From Lutraria lutraria (Eukaryota; Mollusca; Bivalvia; Venerida; Mactridae), in NCBI GenBank assembly GCA_964023205.1, contig OZ026847.1:34661913-34725912 (forward strand): DNA of 64,000 nucleotides, in the 5' to 3' direction. The notes beneath the pieces are model-generated. The model saw only the letters and a list, made by a program, of their open reading frames with translations. It was not told the origin of the DNA and did no database searches. Made by a program: the position numbers and the translations under genes. Positions 7,371 through 19,766 of this stretch are shown in pieces. The number at the start of each line of letters is the position of its first letter. Position 1 is the stretch's first letter.

Positions 7371-7648
7371 TTAATTTTGTTTTTTGAATATCGTGTTTGA
7401 CGCAAGTGTTGATGCGACTGTGCATGGACCTAACGTAACGTCTAATGGCGTCATGAGGAATGTTATACCATTCTTTTTCGGATTGTTTATACCGCCTCTT
7501 GACCTAACCCTACGACCAAGCTCATCCCAGATGTGCTGAATAGGGTTAATATCTGGCACCCGAGCGTACTGCTGACGTAAATGACGTTGTCACACAGAGC
7601 AAGCATTGTTAATGCTTGAATTCGCTGAGTTTTACTAAGTCGCGTCAT
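7371..7648 (-). pseudogene. Internally deleted Tc1-like transposase
   Basis: On the minus strand an ATG at 7648 opens MTRLSKTQRIQALTMLAL, which looks like the N-terminus of a Tc1/mariner transposase. From about 7560, in another frame, DINPIQHIWDELGRRVR is the conserved block around the last catalytic acidic residue near the C-terminus. The helix-turn-helix region and most of the DDE core between them are missing, so about 1 kb has been deleted. A dead, non-autonomous copy. Confidence 0.75.
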
Positions 7649-8815
7649 TTTATTCTAGCCCAGATTTAAAGTCTTGTGTGTTTTTTTCCTTTCACCAAAA
7701 GCAAGAAGAAAGTGACAAAACACATTTTTGTAGACATGTGCATTTCACTAGGGCACGTCCATATCATGCAAAAGTAGGCTTTCGCTTAAACACTAAATCC
7801 ATACAGATTTTATTGAAAATTTATAAGCAAGATGGATAGGACAAGCTTCGAGTATATTATGTTGAAAATTGAGATCGATAAATCTTTTAGGACCGGAGAT
7901 ATTCAAATTTAAAAACTGCACACTTTGTTTAGCAACAGAGTATATGTGTTTCATTTGCCTTCATTTTTATCATAAAAGAACTGTTATCAAATGTTCAAGG
8001 TATTTGCTTCATTTAGATAAAAACTGTTATGAAATTACCGAGCTCACAATACTTTAATTTGTATTCTGATTTCAGGGACAGCAAAACATCATTACAAATA
8101 GAAATATTTAATGCTTAGATATGATTTAGATGTTTGGGTAAACATAACATCAAAATATAGTGTTAAACAAACCACATTTTTCGGCGCAGCTGTATTAAAA
8201 TTGATTTTGACCTACATTTGAACCAATGAAAGTGTTAGATACAAAGTTTTCAGCTGAAGAAAGAAGTTTGTCATTGGTTAAAAGTGTTGTCGTTACGAAA
8301 TTTTAGAGCAAAATTCGTAATTGTTGTAACAATAGTTGTTCGTAATTGTCTGAAAATAATACAATAATCAAAATCTGCGTATACCACAGTATAAAATTAA
8401 ATATCGGAACATTTTAACCATGCAAAATAAACTCAAAGTTTTATTTATGCCTGAACTGTTATGGTAATAGTATCATGTGGTTTAAAATGTTTAAATGTAA
8501 ATCATCACTGGGTCTAAACCCAACTTAAACAAATAAATACACAAATCTTAAAACACGCGAATCAAGTTTTTTAACAGATCTAGTGCTGCTTGTATGGTAA
8601 AACAAAACAAAATATTTAAAAAGATATTACTTGTTTAAAATGGACCTACATACCCTAATTTTAATGAGCGGGTAACCAGAATCTGGGACCAATATACACA
8701 TGTACAGGTTTATATTAAAAAAAAAACGTAGCTGACAACAATTTGAACCGACGGTGATGATAACGATTGGATTCAATAATTTGTTAATGTATTATAATGT
8801 AACTTCCATACCTTC
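7649..8815. other. Intergenic; upstream region of B-box gene copy 1
   Basis: No gene seen. A short stretch near 8745-8810 (GATAACGATTGGATTCAATAAT and following TAATGTAACTTCC) is a diverged match to the sequence at 11757-11815 in the tandem units downstream, so old unit sequence reaches this point. Confidence 0.5.
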
Positions 8816-8827
8816 GAAAACGAAAGT
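8816..8827 (+). promoter_or_regulatory. ISRE-like site, copy 1
   Basis: GAAAACGAAAGT matches the IRF/ISRE core (GAAANNGAAA) and ends 20 bp before the ATG at 8848. The same site in the same place precedes all five gene copies although the surrounding sequence of copy 1 is diverged. Confidence 0.6.
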
Positions 8828-8847
8828 AACATAAGTACAAATAAAAA

Positions 8848-10880
8848 ATGGCGTACGTAGGGCGTTCTCGGGTAAAGATGTCAGACGAAACATTTGATTT
8901 TGTGTGTACTGCGTGTGCGCGAGAAAACAAGACTTTGGAAGCTGTGAAATATTGTGTAGAATGTGGAGAGTATTGTTGTCAATCATGTACCGATTTTCAC
9001 AAGAAGATTTTACCTTTAAACGGTCACAATCTTACGGATGTCAGTCAAGGAAAGCAAGCGACCAGTCAACAATCCATCTTGACAGAATTTCCTACCGAAA
9101 GATGCAGTATACATAAAAGTAAAGTAATAGATATGTATTGTGAATATCACGATGTTGTTGGATGTTACGTATGCTTGGCTAAAGATCACAAGTAAGTATT
9201 TGTTTACTGATGACAAGTAAAGACTTGATGTCAAAATTTAGGACAAATACAATAAGTTTGATTCATCAAGTTTATAGAATCATATTTTGATTTAACTATT
9301 AATTAAGTACGTTGTAAAAAAATATCTAGTTTACTTTTCACAATGCTATAGTTCTTGCGCGGACGATGACGTCTAAATTTAAAACACTATGATCGCAATA
9401 CTCGAGATAATCAATGTTGTATATGATAAACAGGAAGTCCGTATTGAAAAATAATTGATGTTCTACGTTTCATCTGTATGTTTGGAAAAATAAATACATG
9501 TATATATGTAATTATTTCAGATCTTGTCAAGAAAGTCACATTCACTCAGTGTCAGATATGATTGACACTCTATTCAAATTATCTGACTATAAGCAGACAC
9601 ACAGTCTTCTAAAAGATATGATGGTTTCCATGGAAACACAAAGTAAATCTAAAGATACCAAGCTTCAAGCATTGAACAAAGCAAAGAAAGAAACCCTGGA
9701 CAAAGTGACAACATTCCAGAAAGCTTTAGAAGTCATCCTTAGAAAAAATGCTGAGTCATCAAAGAATGAAGTAGAAGCTGTATACAAGGAACTGGAGAAA
9801 GAAATTCTAGAAGAAAAGCACAACGTTGATAGCATACATCAAGATTTACAGTCAACAAATGACAAACTTAAGCAATCGAAAGGAAATAGAGCTCAGCGTT
9901 TTGTTTGTACTAAAATTGCTCAAGAAAAGATGAAAGTTGCAGACTGTGAGAAGAATAATCAATTGCAACGTCATACAGGCACACAGATATCATTTATTCC
10001 AAACGAATCATTGATGGAATATATGAAAGATTTACACTGTATTGGTCAAGTACAGAAACATGTAATACAGAAACATGATCATCTCTACACAATTAAGGGA
10101 AGTAGAGATATAAACATAAAACTATCTGGTGATCATAAAGCATGTTATTCCTACGGATGTTGTCTGACACATGATAACAAGCTACTTGTCACAGATGTCA
10201 ACAATAAGAAACTAAAACGTGTTGAACTACAGAAGATGTCAGTTGTTGACTATTGTACTTTAGATTCTGTACCATATGGTGTATGTTGTATCAGTAAACA
10301 TGAAGTTGTTGTTGCATGTAGTTATGACAACAAGATCCAGTTTGTTTCCATTGATAAGAAGATGACATCTACAAGACAAATCAAAATGTCTCATTTTTGT
10401 TATTGTATTGCTTTCAAGGATGGTAAACTTTATGTGACAGATAATTATGAGTCACTCTATGTTTATGATATGACTGGTACCCTGTTGAATACCATTACAT
10501 GTGATAATGCTGGGAATAAACTGTTTAGCAATAGTAGACAAGTTACATTCAATGAAAGTGGAAATAAAATGTTTGTAGGAGGTTGGGGCAAAGGACTTGT
10601 ATGTTTTGACGGAATGGGAAATTATTTCTCTACTGTTACAGACACTGACCTAACATGTGTAGATGGTGTATGTGTTGATGGTAGACGAAAAATGTTTATA
10701 GCTGGGTATATGTCTAATAATGTGATACAATACAGTGAGGATGGGAAGAAGCGTGGTGTGGTTGTGAAGAACGAAGATGGATTATATGATCCACTATCAG
10801 TGTGTTTTCATCAGGGACTGAATACTATGTTTGTTACCATGGATGACAGTGATGTTATAAAAATGTATGAACTGAAATAA
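8848..10880 (+). CDS. RING-less B-box/coiled-coil/beta-propeller protein, copy 1
   Basis: Two exons, 8848-9191 and 9521-10880, joined by a GTAAGT donor and a TTATTTCAG acceptor; 567 residues. Residues 20-60 form a B-box-1-like zinc module (C20, C23, C36, C39, C44, C47, H51, H60). Residues 86-123 form a B-box 2 (C86, H89, C98, H101, C106, C109, H114, H121/H123), and the intron splits this domain after residue 114. A coiled coil follows at about 125-270. The C-terminal half has six repeats of a YGVCCIS/VVVAC/IQFVSID pattern, an NHL-type six-bladed propeller. There is no RING, so it is not an obvious E3 ligase on its own. The family resembles TRIM-NHL proteins expanded in bivalves. The 5' part resembles copy 5, while the last 60 codons match copies 2-4. 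Confidence 0.85.
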
Positions 10881-11800
10881 ATAGACCTATTTACTTGTTA
10901 TCAAAATGTGACATGTACATTAAATTGGAATGAACCTGTTTAAACTAACATATAGACATGAATGGACATTGCTATAATCAAGATTGTGCATGTGTGGACA
11001 GCCTACTTCTTGATCAGAAAGACTGTGAATTTTCGTACTGCAGATTACTTGATAAATTGTAGATGACCTAGTTAATGCATTATGTATGTATTATGTACAT
11101 TATATAAGTTGTATGTATAAGAAAACATACTGTCATTTACAGGTACCTATTGTAGACATTAATGATTCTGGCCATTTCATATTCAGAATATTTTATATTT
11201 ACGTAGTTGTTGTATGAACATTTATATTTCATCATTTGTAAGAAATCATGTTATTTTCATTTATTTAGTGTTGATATTAATTTAGTGTAGATATTTATTC
11301 ATCTGACCATATTCACGATAGCTTATATTTACCTAGTTATCCTATATATCCTATAAATAAAAATTGTATGTGATCATTGTAAACGTTCTAAAATACCCCC
11401 TCCCCGCCCAATCTGAAATTGCTACCTACGGGATTGTAAAATCACAGACTGAGGCATGAGTTGAAAACAACATTACATTTTATACTGTACACCAAAAGCT
11501 TTTCTTCTGGACAACAAACATCAACTAATATTGATCCTAGATATATTTATCAGGTTTGAAGGGGATTATCTGTATAACATAAAATAATTAATAAGGATTT
11601 AAGAAATGTTTTGTTCATACATAACATGTGATATATAAAGGTCTATACTGTACAATATGTTGATATCATCTACACCATGAACATGCATCATAGAAGTTAG
11701 TGGGCTAAATAAAATAAAAAATCCGTTGATGACTAAATGTTTCAGCAGGCGGTTACGATTTATAACGATTGAATTCGCTTTCTTATTATATTATGATTAT
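10881..11800. other. 3' flank of copy 1 (repeat-unit sequence)
   Basis: 3' untranslated and spacer sequence, nearly identical to that after copies 2 and 3. AATAAA occurs near 11357. No further gene seen. Confidence 0.6.
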
Positions 11801-12034
11801 GTAACTTCCCAAAGTACTCGCACTGATTGCGTAACGTTTCTGTACTGATCAAGGGAAGTAACCGCTGCGGGAAGTTTGGTAAACTGGTACCCGTTGACTT
11901 GTGTGTACAAAGCCAACAGGTACGGCCTAAATTTCCCAGGATGCTGATTGGTCAAATACATTGGAATCCGGGCAGAATTCTGCCCGGGGGATCTCGCGAG
12001 ACTTTGCGTCATCGACGAATATTACGCGCGTAAT
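11800..12034. promoter_or_regulatory. Relic promoter plus CpG-rich palindrome cluster, unit 1
   Basis: Positions 11838-11885 match the sequence just upstream of copy 5 (40665-40715). Positions 11880-11965 match the promoter of copies 2-4 in inverted orientation, including an inverted CCAAT box. Three perfect palindromes follow: CCGGGCAGAATTCTGCCCGG (11968-11987), TCTCGCGAGA (11992-12001) and ATTACGCGCGTAAT (12021-12034). TCTCGCGAGA is the known CGCG promoter element bound by BANP in vertebrates. The cluster may mark a CpG promoter for an unannotated transcript. Confidence 0.6.
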
Positions 12035-13298
12035 TTGAATAATATAATATTTATATATGTGAACTGAATAGCTATTATCTGATATTGGTCTTTCAGAGTG
12101 AAACTCTTAATAAAGTTTAATTTAAATATACACAGTCTACTTACATGTAATTCGAAATGGACTAGTGACGTTTTAAAAAAAATATTTATTAAGTCTTTTT
12201 TAAAAATCGAGTTCTCGGTCACGATCGGTGTTAGGAGATTTTTTTTTCACCTTTGTAGATTTTTATACTTTTAAAAAAAAAATATGCTTTTAATTAAATT
12301 GCGGTATCACTTTAAGTCTTGAACTGTACAATAACATTAATCACCGAACACATTTGCTACTTTTGGAGTTTTTAACATGCTTTTATAATATATTATTACT
12401 TATGTAATTATGCGATGCTAATAACAAAGTAATTCAAGTAAGTTTAAAAAATAATTAATGCAAACAATATATTGTTAATAATCAATAGACCATGGCATAG
12501 TCTCCGTGTTAATCTCAATTTCAAAACAGACTTTGGTGAAATCAAGATAAGTCGCCAATTAAGTTGTTGTTATACAATATTATGTAACACGACCGTCTCA
12601 CTTCCTGGACCCTTATATTGGAGAAATGCTTTATGGATCATATCGCCGAAGGGGGTCAATATATTCTTGACCATTTGTGTCTGATATCATGTTTACAATA
12701 TACAACATAGATCATAATCTTAGTTCTGGTGTTATAACACAAAATAATTTCAATTAACAAAAAATAACTTAAAATGTCATTTGACTAACTGATGTACATT
12801 GTGCATGTAAGAGAAATATTTAATGGTATAAAAGAAGAATATTTGTTTTAAAGAAATTGATTCATATAATATATAATGCAGATCGATGCATTTTAGTATA
12901 CATATGAATTTTCTGATTTAACAACCAAAAACACATCAATTTTTATAGTAATTCATTTTTTATAATTTTTATTTTTTTTATTTAATGCGAACTATGCCCG
13001 TTGATTATACAATTGTGATCTCTTTAATTTGCTTCTGTAACGAATGTTCAGCAAATAACTTCTAGCATTAAAAGGGTTTATAGATCTCTGCGTACATTTT
13101 TCAGTTATACGGAAATCGCCGATGTTTCCCGATGAACAGCAACCAATCAAATAGCAAAAACGGACTGACCAATCAGTGCGCCGTATATTTTAGACCGTAC
13201 CTGTTCCTTTGGTGCACTGCATCATGGAACGGGAACCAGTTTAGAAGTTTGGTAACTTCCCCTTCAACGAAACCGAAAGTAGGGTTTAAAATCCAACA
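12035..13298. other. Spacer and promoter of copy 2
   Basis: AT-rich spacer with no convincing gene, followed by a promoter-like end. CCAAT boxes occur near 13141 and 13171, and TTGGTAACTTCCC sits just before the ISRE-like site. The short open frames here do not resemble proteins and recur only because the unit is repeated. Confidence 0.55.
13269..13280 (+). promoter_or_regulatory. ISRE-like site, copy 2
   Basis: GAAACCGAAAGT ends 18 bp before the ATG at 13299. Confidence 0.6.
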
Positions 13299-15327
13299 AT
13301 GGCGTATGGAGGACGTCCTCAGGTAAAAATGTCAAACGAAACATTTGATTTTGTTTGTACTGCGTGTGCGCGAGAAAACAAAATTTTGGAAGCTGTGAAA
13401 TATTGTGTAGAATGTGGAGAATATTGTTGTCAGCCATGTACCGACCTACACAAGAAGATTCGAATTTTAAAAGGTCACATTCTTACGGATGTCAGTCAAG
13501 GTAACCAAGCGACCAGTCAACAATCCATCTTGACAGAATTTCCTACAGAAAGATGCAGTATACATAAAAGTAAAGTGATAGACATGTATTGTGAATATCA
13601 CGATGTTGTTGGATGTTACGTTTGCTTTGCTAAAGATCACAAGTGAGTATTTGTATTTTGACTTAATTGAGGTAAAATATTAGAACACATTAAATAAGAT
13701 TTAATGCTTAATCTAGTTTATCGAATCATATTTTAATTTATTCAACAACTAAGTACGTTGTTAAAAAATATCTAATTCAATTTTTACATTGCTGATTCTT
13801 TCGTGGACGATGATGTCTAAATTTGAAACATCATGATCGCAATACTCTGAGAAAATAAATATTTTATATGATAAACAGGAAGTCCATATGGAAAAAAATT
13901 GATGTTACAGTTTGATATTTGCAGGTTCTACTTTTCATCTATATATTTGGAATAATAAATACATGTATATATGTAATTATTTCAGATCTTGTCAAGACGG
14001 TCATATTCACTCAGTACCAGATATGATAGACACTCTATTCAAGTTATCTGACTATGAGCAGACACACAGTCTTCTAAAAGATATGATGGTTTCCATTGAA
14101 ACACGAAGTAAATCTAAAGATACCCAACTTCAAGCATTGAACAAAGCAAAGAAAGAAACACTGGACAAAGTGACAACATTCCAGAAAGCTTTAGAAGCCA
14201 TCCTTAGACAAATTGCTGAGTCATCAAAGAATGAAGTAGAAGCTGTGTACAAGGAACTGGAAAAAGAAATTCTAAAAGAAAAACACAATGTTGATAGAAT
14301 TCGGGAAGATTTACAAACAACAGATGAGAAGCTAAAGCAATCAGAAGGAAATAGAGCTCAGCGTTTTGTTTGTTCCAAAATGGCTCAAGAAAAGATAACA
14401 GTAGCAGACTGTGAGAAGAACAAACAATTGCAACATAATATAGACACACATATGTCATTTATACCAAACCAATCATTGATGGAATATATCAAAGATTTAC
14501 AAAGTATTGGTCATGTACAGAAACATGATCACCTCTATAAAATCAAGGGAAGTAAAGATATAAGCATAAAACTGTCTGGTGATCGTAAAGCATGTTGTTC
14601 CTACGGATGTTGTCTGATACATGATAACCAACTACTTGTCCCAGATTGTAACAATAAAAATCTAAAACGTGTTGATCTACAGAAGATGTCAGTTGTTGAC
14701 TATTGTACTTTTGATTCTAAACCATATGGTGTATGTTGTATCAGTCAACATGAAGTTGTTGTTACATGTAGTGACGAGACGATCCAGTTTGTTTCCATCG
14801 ATAACAAAATGACACCTACAAGACAAATTCAAGTGTCGCAAGTTTGTTACAGTATTGCTTTCAATGATGGTAAACTGTTTATGACAAATTCTGGTAATTC
14901 ACTCTATGTTTATGACATGACTGGTACCCTGTTGAAGACCATTACTTGTGATAATGCTGGGAATAAACTTTTCCACTATAGCAGACATGTTACATTCAAT
15001 GAAAGTGGAAACAAAATGTTTGTTGGTGGTTGGGACAAAGGACTTGCATGTTTTGACGGAATGGGAAATTATTTGTCTACTGTTACAGACACTGACCTAA
15101 CATGTGTAGATGGTGTATGTGCTGATGGTAGAGGAAACATGTTTATAGTTGGGTATAGGTCTAATAATGTGATACAATACAGTGAGGATGGGAAGAAGCG
15201 TGGTGTGGTTGTGAAGAACGAAGATGGATTATATGATCCACGATCAGTGTGTTTTCATCAGGGACTGAATACTATGTTTGTTACCATGGATGACAGTGAT
15301 GTTGTAAAAATGTATGAACTGAAATAA
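13299..15327 (+). CDS. RING-less B-box/coiled-coil/beta-propeller protein, copy 2
   Basis: Exons 13299-13642 and 13986-15327 (GTGAGT donor, ATTTCAG acceptor) give 561 residues. It has the same order as copy 1: Cys/His-rich B-box 1 (about 20-60), B-box 2 split by the intron (86-123), coiled coil (about 125-265), and six NHL-type blades ending at the C-terminal MYELK. All zinc ligands are present and the frame is intact, so this is the best full-length representative of the tandem subgroup. Upstream CCAAT boxes and the ISRE-like site are conserved. Confidence 0.88.
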
Positions 15328-17738
15328 ATAGACCTATTTACTTGTTATCAAAATGTGACATGTACATTAAATTGGAATGAACCTGTTTAAACTAACATAT
15401 AGACATGAATGGACATTGCTATAATCAAGATTGTGCATGTGTGGACAGCCTACTTCTTGATCAGAAAGACTGTGAATTTTCGTACTGCAGATTACTTGAT
15501 AAATTGTAGATGACCTAGTTAATGCATTATGCATGTATTATGTACATTATATAAGTTGTATGTATAAGAAAAGATACTGTCATTTACAGGTACCTATTGT
15601 AGACATTAATGATTCTGACCATTTCATATTCAGAATATTTTATATTTACGTAGTTGTTGTATGAACATTTATATTTCATCATTTCTAAGAAATCATGTTA
15701 TTTTCATTTATTTAATGTAGATATTAATTTAGTGTAGATATTTATTCATCTGACCATATTCACGATAGCTTATATTTACCTAGTTATCCTATATATCCTA
15801 TAAATAAAAATTGTATGTGATCATTGTAAACGTTCTAAAATACCCCCTCCCCGCCCAATCTGAAATTGCTACCTACGGGATTGTAAAATCACAGACTGAG
15901 GCATGAGTTGAAAACAACATTACATTTTATACTGTACACCAAAAGCTTTTCTTCTGGACAACAAACATCAACTAATATTGATCCTAGATATATTTATCAG
16001 GTTTGAAGGGGATTATCTGTATAACATAAAATAATTAATAAGGATTTAAGAAATGTTTTGTTCATACATAACATGTGATATATAAAGGTCTATACTGTAC
16101 AATATGTTGATATCATCTACACCATGAACATGCATCATAGAAGTTAGTGGGCTAAATAAAATAAAAAATCCGTTGATGACTAAATGTTTCAGCAGGCGGT
16201 TACGATTTATAACGATTGAATTCGCTTTCTTATTATATTATGATTATGTAACTTCCCAAAGTACTCGCACTGGTTGCGTAACGTTTCTGTACTGATCAAG
16301 GGAAGTAACCGCTGCGGGAAGTTTGGTAAACTGGTACCCGTTGACTTGTGTGTACAAAGCCAACAGGTACGGCCTAAATTTCCCAGGATGCTGATTGGTC
16401 AATTACATTGGAATCCGGGCAGAATTCTGCCCGGGGGATCTCGCGAGACTTTGCGTCATCGACGAATATTACGCGCGTAATTTGAATAATATAATATTTA
16501 TATATGTGAACTGAATAGCTATTATCTGATATTGGTCTTTCAGAGTGAAACTCTTAATAAAGTTTAATTTAAATATACACAGTCAACTTACATGTAATTC
16601 GAAATGGACTAGTGACGTTTTAAAAAAAAAATTATTAAGTCTTTTTTAAAAATCGAGTTCTCGGTCACGATCGGTGTTAGAGATTTTTTTTCACCTTTGT
16701 AGATTTTTATACTTTTTTAAAAACAAATATGCTTTTAATTAAATTGCGGTATCACTTTAAGTCTTGAACTGTACAATAACATTAATCACCGAACACATTT
16801 GCTACTTTTGGAGTTTTTAACATGCTTTTATGATATATTATTACTTATGTAATTATGCGATGCTAATAACAAAGCAATTCAAGTAAGTTTAAAAAATAAT
16901 TAATGCAAACAATATATTGTTAATAATCAATAGACCATGGCATAGTCTCCGTGTTAATCTCAATTTCAAAACAGACTTTGATGAAATCAAGATAAGTCGC
17001 CAATTAAGTTGTTGTTATGCAATATTATGTAACACGACCGTCTCACTTCCTCGACCCTTATATGGGAGAAATGCTTTATGGATCATATCGCCGAAGGGGG
17101 TCAATATATTCTTGACCATTTGTGTCTGATATCATGTTTACAATATACAACATAGATCATAATCTTAGTTCTGGTGTTATAACACAAAATAATTTCAATT
17201 AACAAAAAATAACTTAAAATGTCATTTGACTAACTGATGTACATTGTGCATGTAAGAGAAGTATTTAATGGTATAAAAGAAGAATATTTGTTTTAAAGAA
17301 ATTGATTCATATAATATATAATGCAGATCGATGCATTTTAGTATACATATGAATTTTCTGATTTAACAACCAAAAACACATCAATTTTTATAGTAATTCA
17401 TTTTTTATAATTATTTTTTATTTAATGCGAACTATGCCCGTTGATTATACAATTGTGATCTCTTTAATTTGCTTCTGTAACGAATGTTCAGCAAATAACT
17501 TCTAGCATTAAAAGGGTTTATAGATCTCTGCGTACATTTTTCAGTTATACGGAAATCGCCGATGTTTCCTTCTGAACAGCAACCAATCAAATAGTAAAAA
17601 CGGACTGACCAATCAGTGCGCCGTATATTTTAGACCGTACCTGTTCCTTTGGTGCACTGCATCATGGAACGGGAACCAGTTTAGAAGTTTGGTAACTTCC
17701 CCTTCAACGAAACCGAAAGTAGGGTTTAAAATCCAACA
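15328..17738. other. Repeat-unit spacer 2, with relic promoter and palindromes
   Basis: Nearly identical to 10881-13298. The palindromes recur: the 20-bp CCGGGCAGAATTCTGCCCGG at 16415-16434, TCTCGCGAGA at 16439-16448 and ATTACGCGCGTAAT at 16468-16481. No gene seen. Confidence 0.65.
17709..17720 (+). promoter_or_regulatory. ISRE-like site, copy 3
   Basis: GAAACCGAAAGT ends 18 bp before the ATG at 17739. Confidence 0.6.
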
Positions 17739-19766
17739 ATGGCGTATGGAGGACGTCCTCAGGTAAAAATGTCAAACGAAACATTTGATTTTGTTTGTAC
17801 TGCGTGTGCGCGAGAAAACAAAATTTTGGAAGCTGTGAAATACTGTGTAGAATGTGGAGAATATTGTTGTCAGCCATGTACCGACCTACACAAGAAGATT
17901 CGAATTTTAAAAGGTCACATTCTTACGGATGTCAGTCAAGGTAACCAAGCGACCAGTCAACAATCCATCTTGACAGAATTTCCTACAGAAAGATGCAGTA
18001 TACATAAAAGTAAAGTGATAGACATGTATTGTGAATATCACGATGTTGTTGGATGTTACGTTTGCTTTGCTAAAGATCACAAGTGAGTATTTGTATTTTG
18101 ACTTAATTGAGGTAAAATATTAGGACACATTAAATAAGATTTAATGCTTAATCTAGTTTATCGAATCATATTTTAATTTATTCAACAACTAAGTACGTTG
18201 TTAAAAAATATCTAATTCAATTTTTACATTGCTGATTCTTTCGTGGACGATGATGTCTAAATTTGAAACATTATGATCGCAATACTCTGAGAAAATAAAT
18301 ATTTTATATGATAAACAGAAGTCCATATGGAAAAAAATTGATGTTACAGTTTGATATTTGCAGGTTCTACTTTTCATCTATATATTTGGAATAATAAATA
18401 CATGTATATATGTAATTATTTCAGATCTTGTCAAGACGGTCATATTCACTCAGTACCAGATATGATAGACACTCTATTCAAGTTATCTGACTGTGAGCAG
18501 ACATACAGTCTTCTAAAAGATATGATGGTTTCCATTGAAACACGAAGTAAATCTAAAGATACCCAACTTCAAGCATTGAACAAAGCAAAGAAAGAAACAC
18601 TGGACAAAGTGACAACATTCCAGAAAGCTTTAGAAGCCATCCTTAGACAAATTGCTGAGTCATCAAAGAATGAAGTAGAAGCTGTGTACAAGGAACTGGA
18701 AAAAGAAATTCTAAAAGAAAAACACAATGTTGATAGAATTCGGGAAGATTTACAAACAACAGATGAGAAGCTAAAGCAATCAGAAGGAAATAGAGCTCAG
18801 CGTTTTGTTTGTTCCAAAATGGCTCAAGAAAAGATAACAGTAGCAGACTGTGAGAAGAACAAACAATTGTAACATAATATAGACACACATATGTCATTTA
18901 TACCAAACCAATCATTGATGGAATATATCAAAGATTTACAAAGTATTGGTCATGTACAGAAACATGATCACCTCTATAAAATCAAGGGAAGTAAAGATAT
19001 AAGCATAAAACTGTCTGGTGATCGTAAAGCATGTTGTTCCTACGGATGTTGTCTGACACATGATAACCAACTACTTGTCCCAGATTGTAACAATAAAAAT
19101 CTAAAACGTGTTGATCTACAGAAGATGTCAGTTGTTGACTATTGTACTTTTGATTCTAAACCATATGGTGTATGTTGTATCAGTCAACATGAAGTTGTTG
19201 TTACATGTAGTGACGAGACGATCCAGTTTGTTTCCATCGATAACAAAATGACACCTACAAGACAAATTCAAGTGTCGCAAGTTTGTTACAGTATTGCTTT
19301 CAATGATGGTAAACTGTTTATGACAAATTCTGGTAATTCACTCTATGTTTATGACATGACTGGTACCCTGTTGAAGACCATTACTTGTGATAATGCTGGG
19401 AATAAACTTTTCCACTATAGCAGACATGTTACATTCAATGAAAGTGGAAACAAAATGTTTGTTGGTGGTTGGGACAAAGGACTTGCATGTTTTGACGGAA
19501 TGGGAAATTATTTGTCTACTGTTACAGACACTGACCTAACATGTGTAGATGGTGTATTTGCTGATGGTAGAGGAAACATGTTTATAGTTGGGTATAGGTC
19601 TAATAATGTGATACAATACAGTGAGGATGGGAAGAAGCGTGGTGTGGTTGTGAAGAACGAAGATGGATTATATGATCCACGATCAGTGTGTTTTCATCAG
19701 GGACTGAATACTATGTTTGTTACCATGGATGACAGTGATGTTGTAAAAATGTATGAACTGAAATAA
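17739..19766 (+). pseudogene. B-box/beta-propeller gene copy 3 with a nonsense codon
   Basis: Exons would be 17739-18082 and 18425-19766, nearly identical to copy 2. A single C-to-T change turns CAA into TAA at 18870-18872 (codon 264), just after the coiled coil; the propeller frame then resumes unbroken from 18873 to the normal stop. The predicted product would retain both B-boxes and the coiled coil but no propeller. With only this one lesion, it could be a recent pseudogene, a segregating null allele, a truncated regulator, or a sequencing error. Confidence 0.85.

Noticed and set aside
11827..12684. Small frames recurring at 11827, 12472, 16274, 16917, 20713 and 21358
   Set aside because: They recur only because the spacer is repeated; they resemble no protein and overlap promoter relics and palindromes.
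14204..18897. 84-residue minus frames at 14204 and 18643
   Set aside because: They are antisense to the coiled-coil region of the B-box genes.
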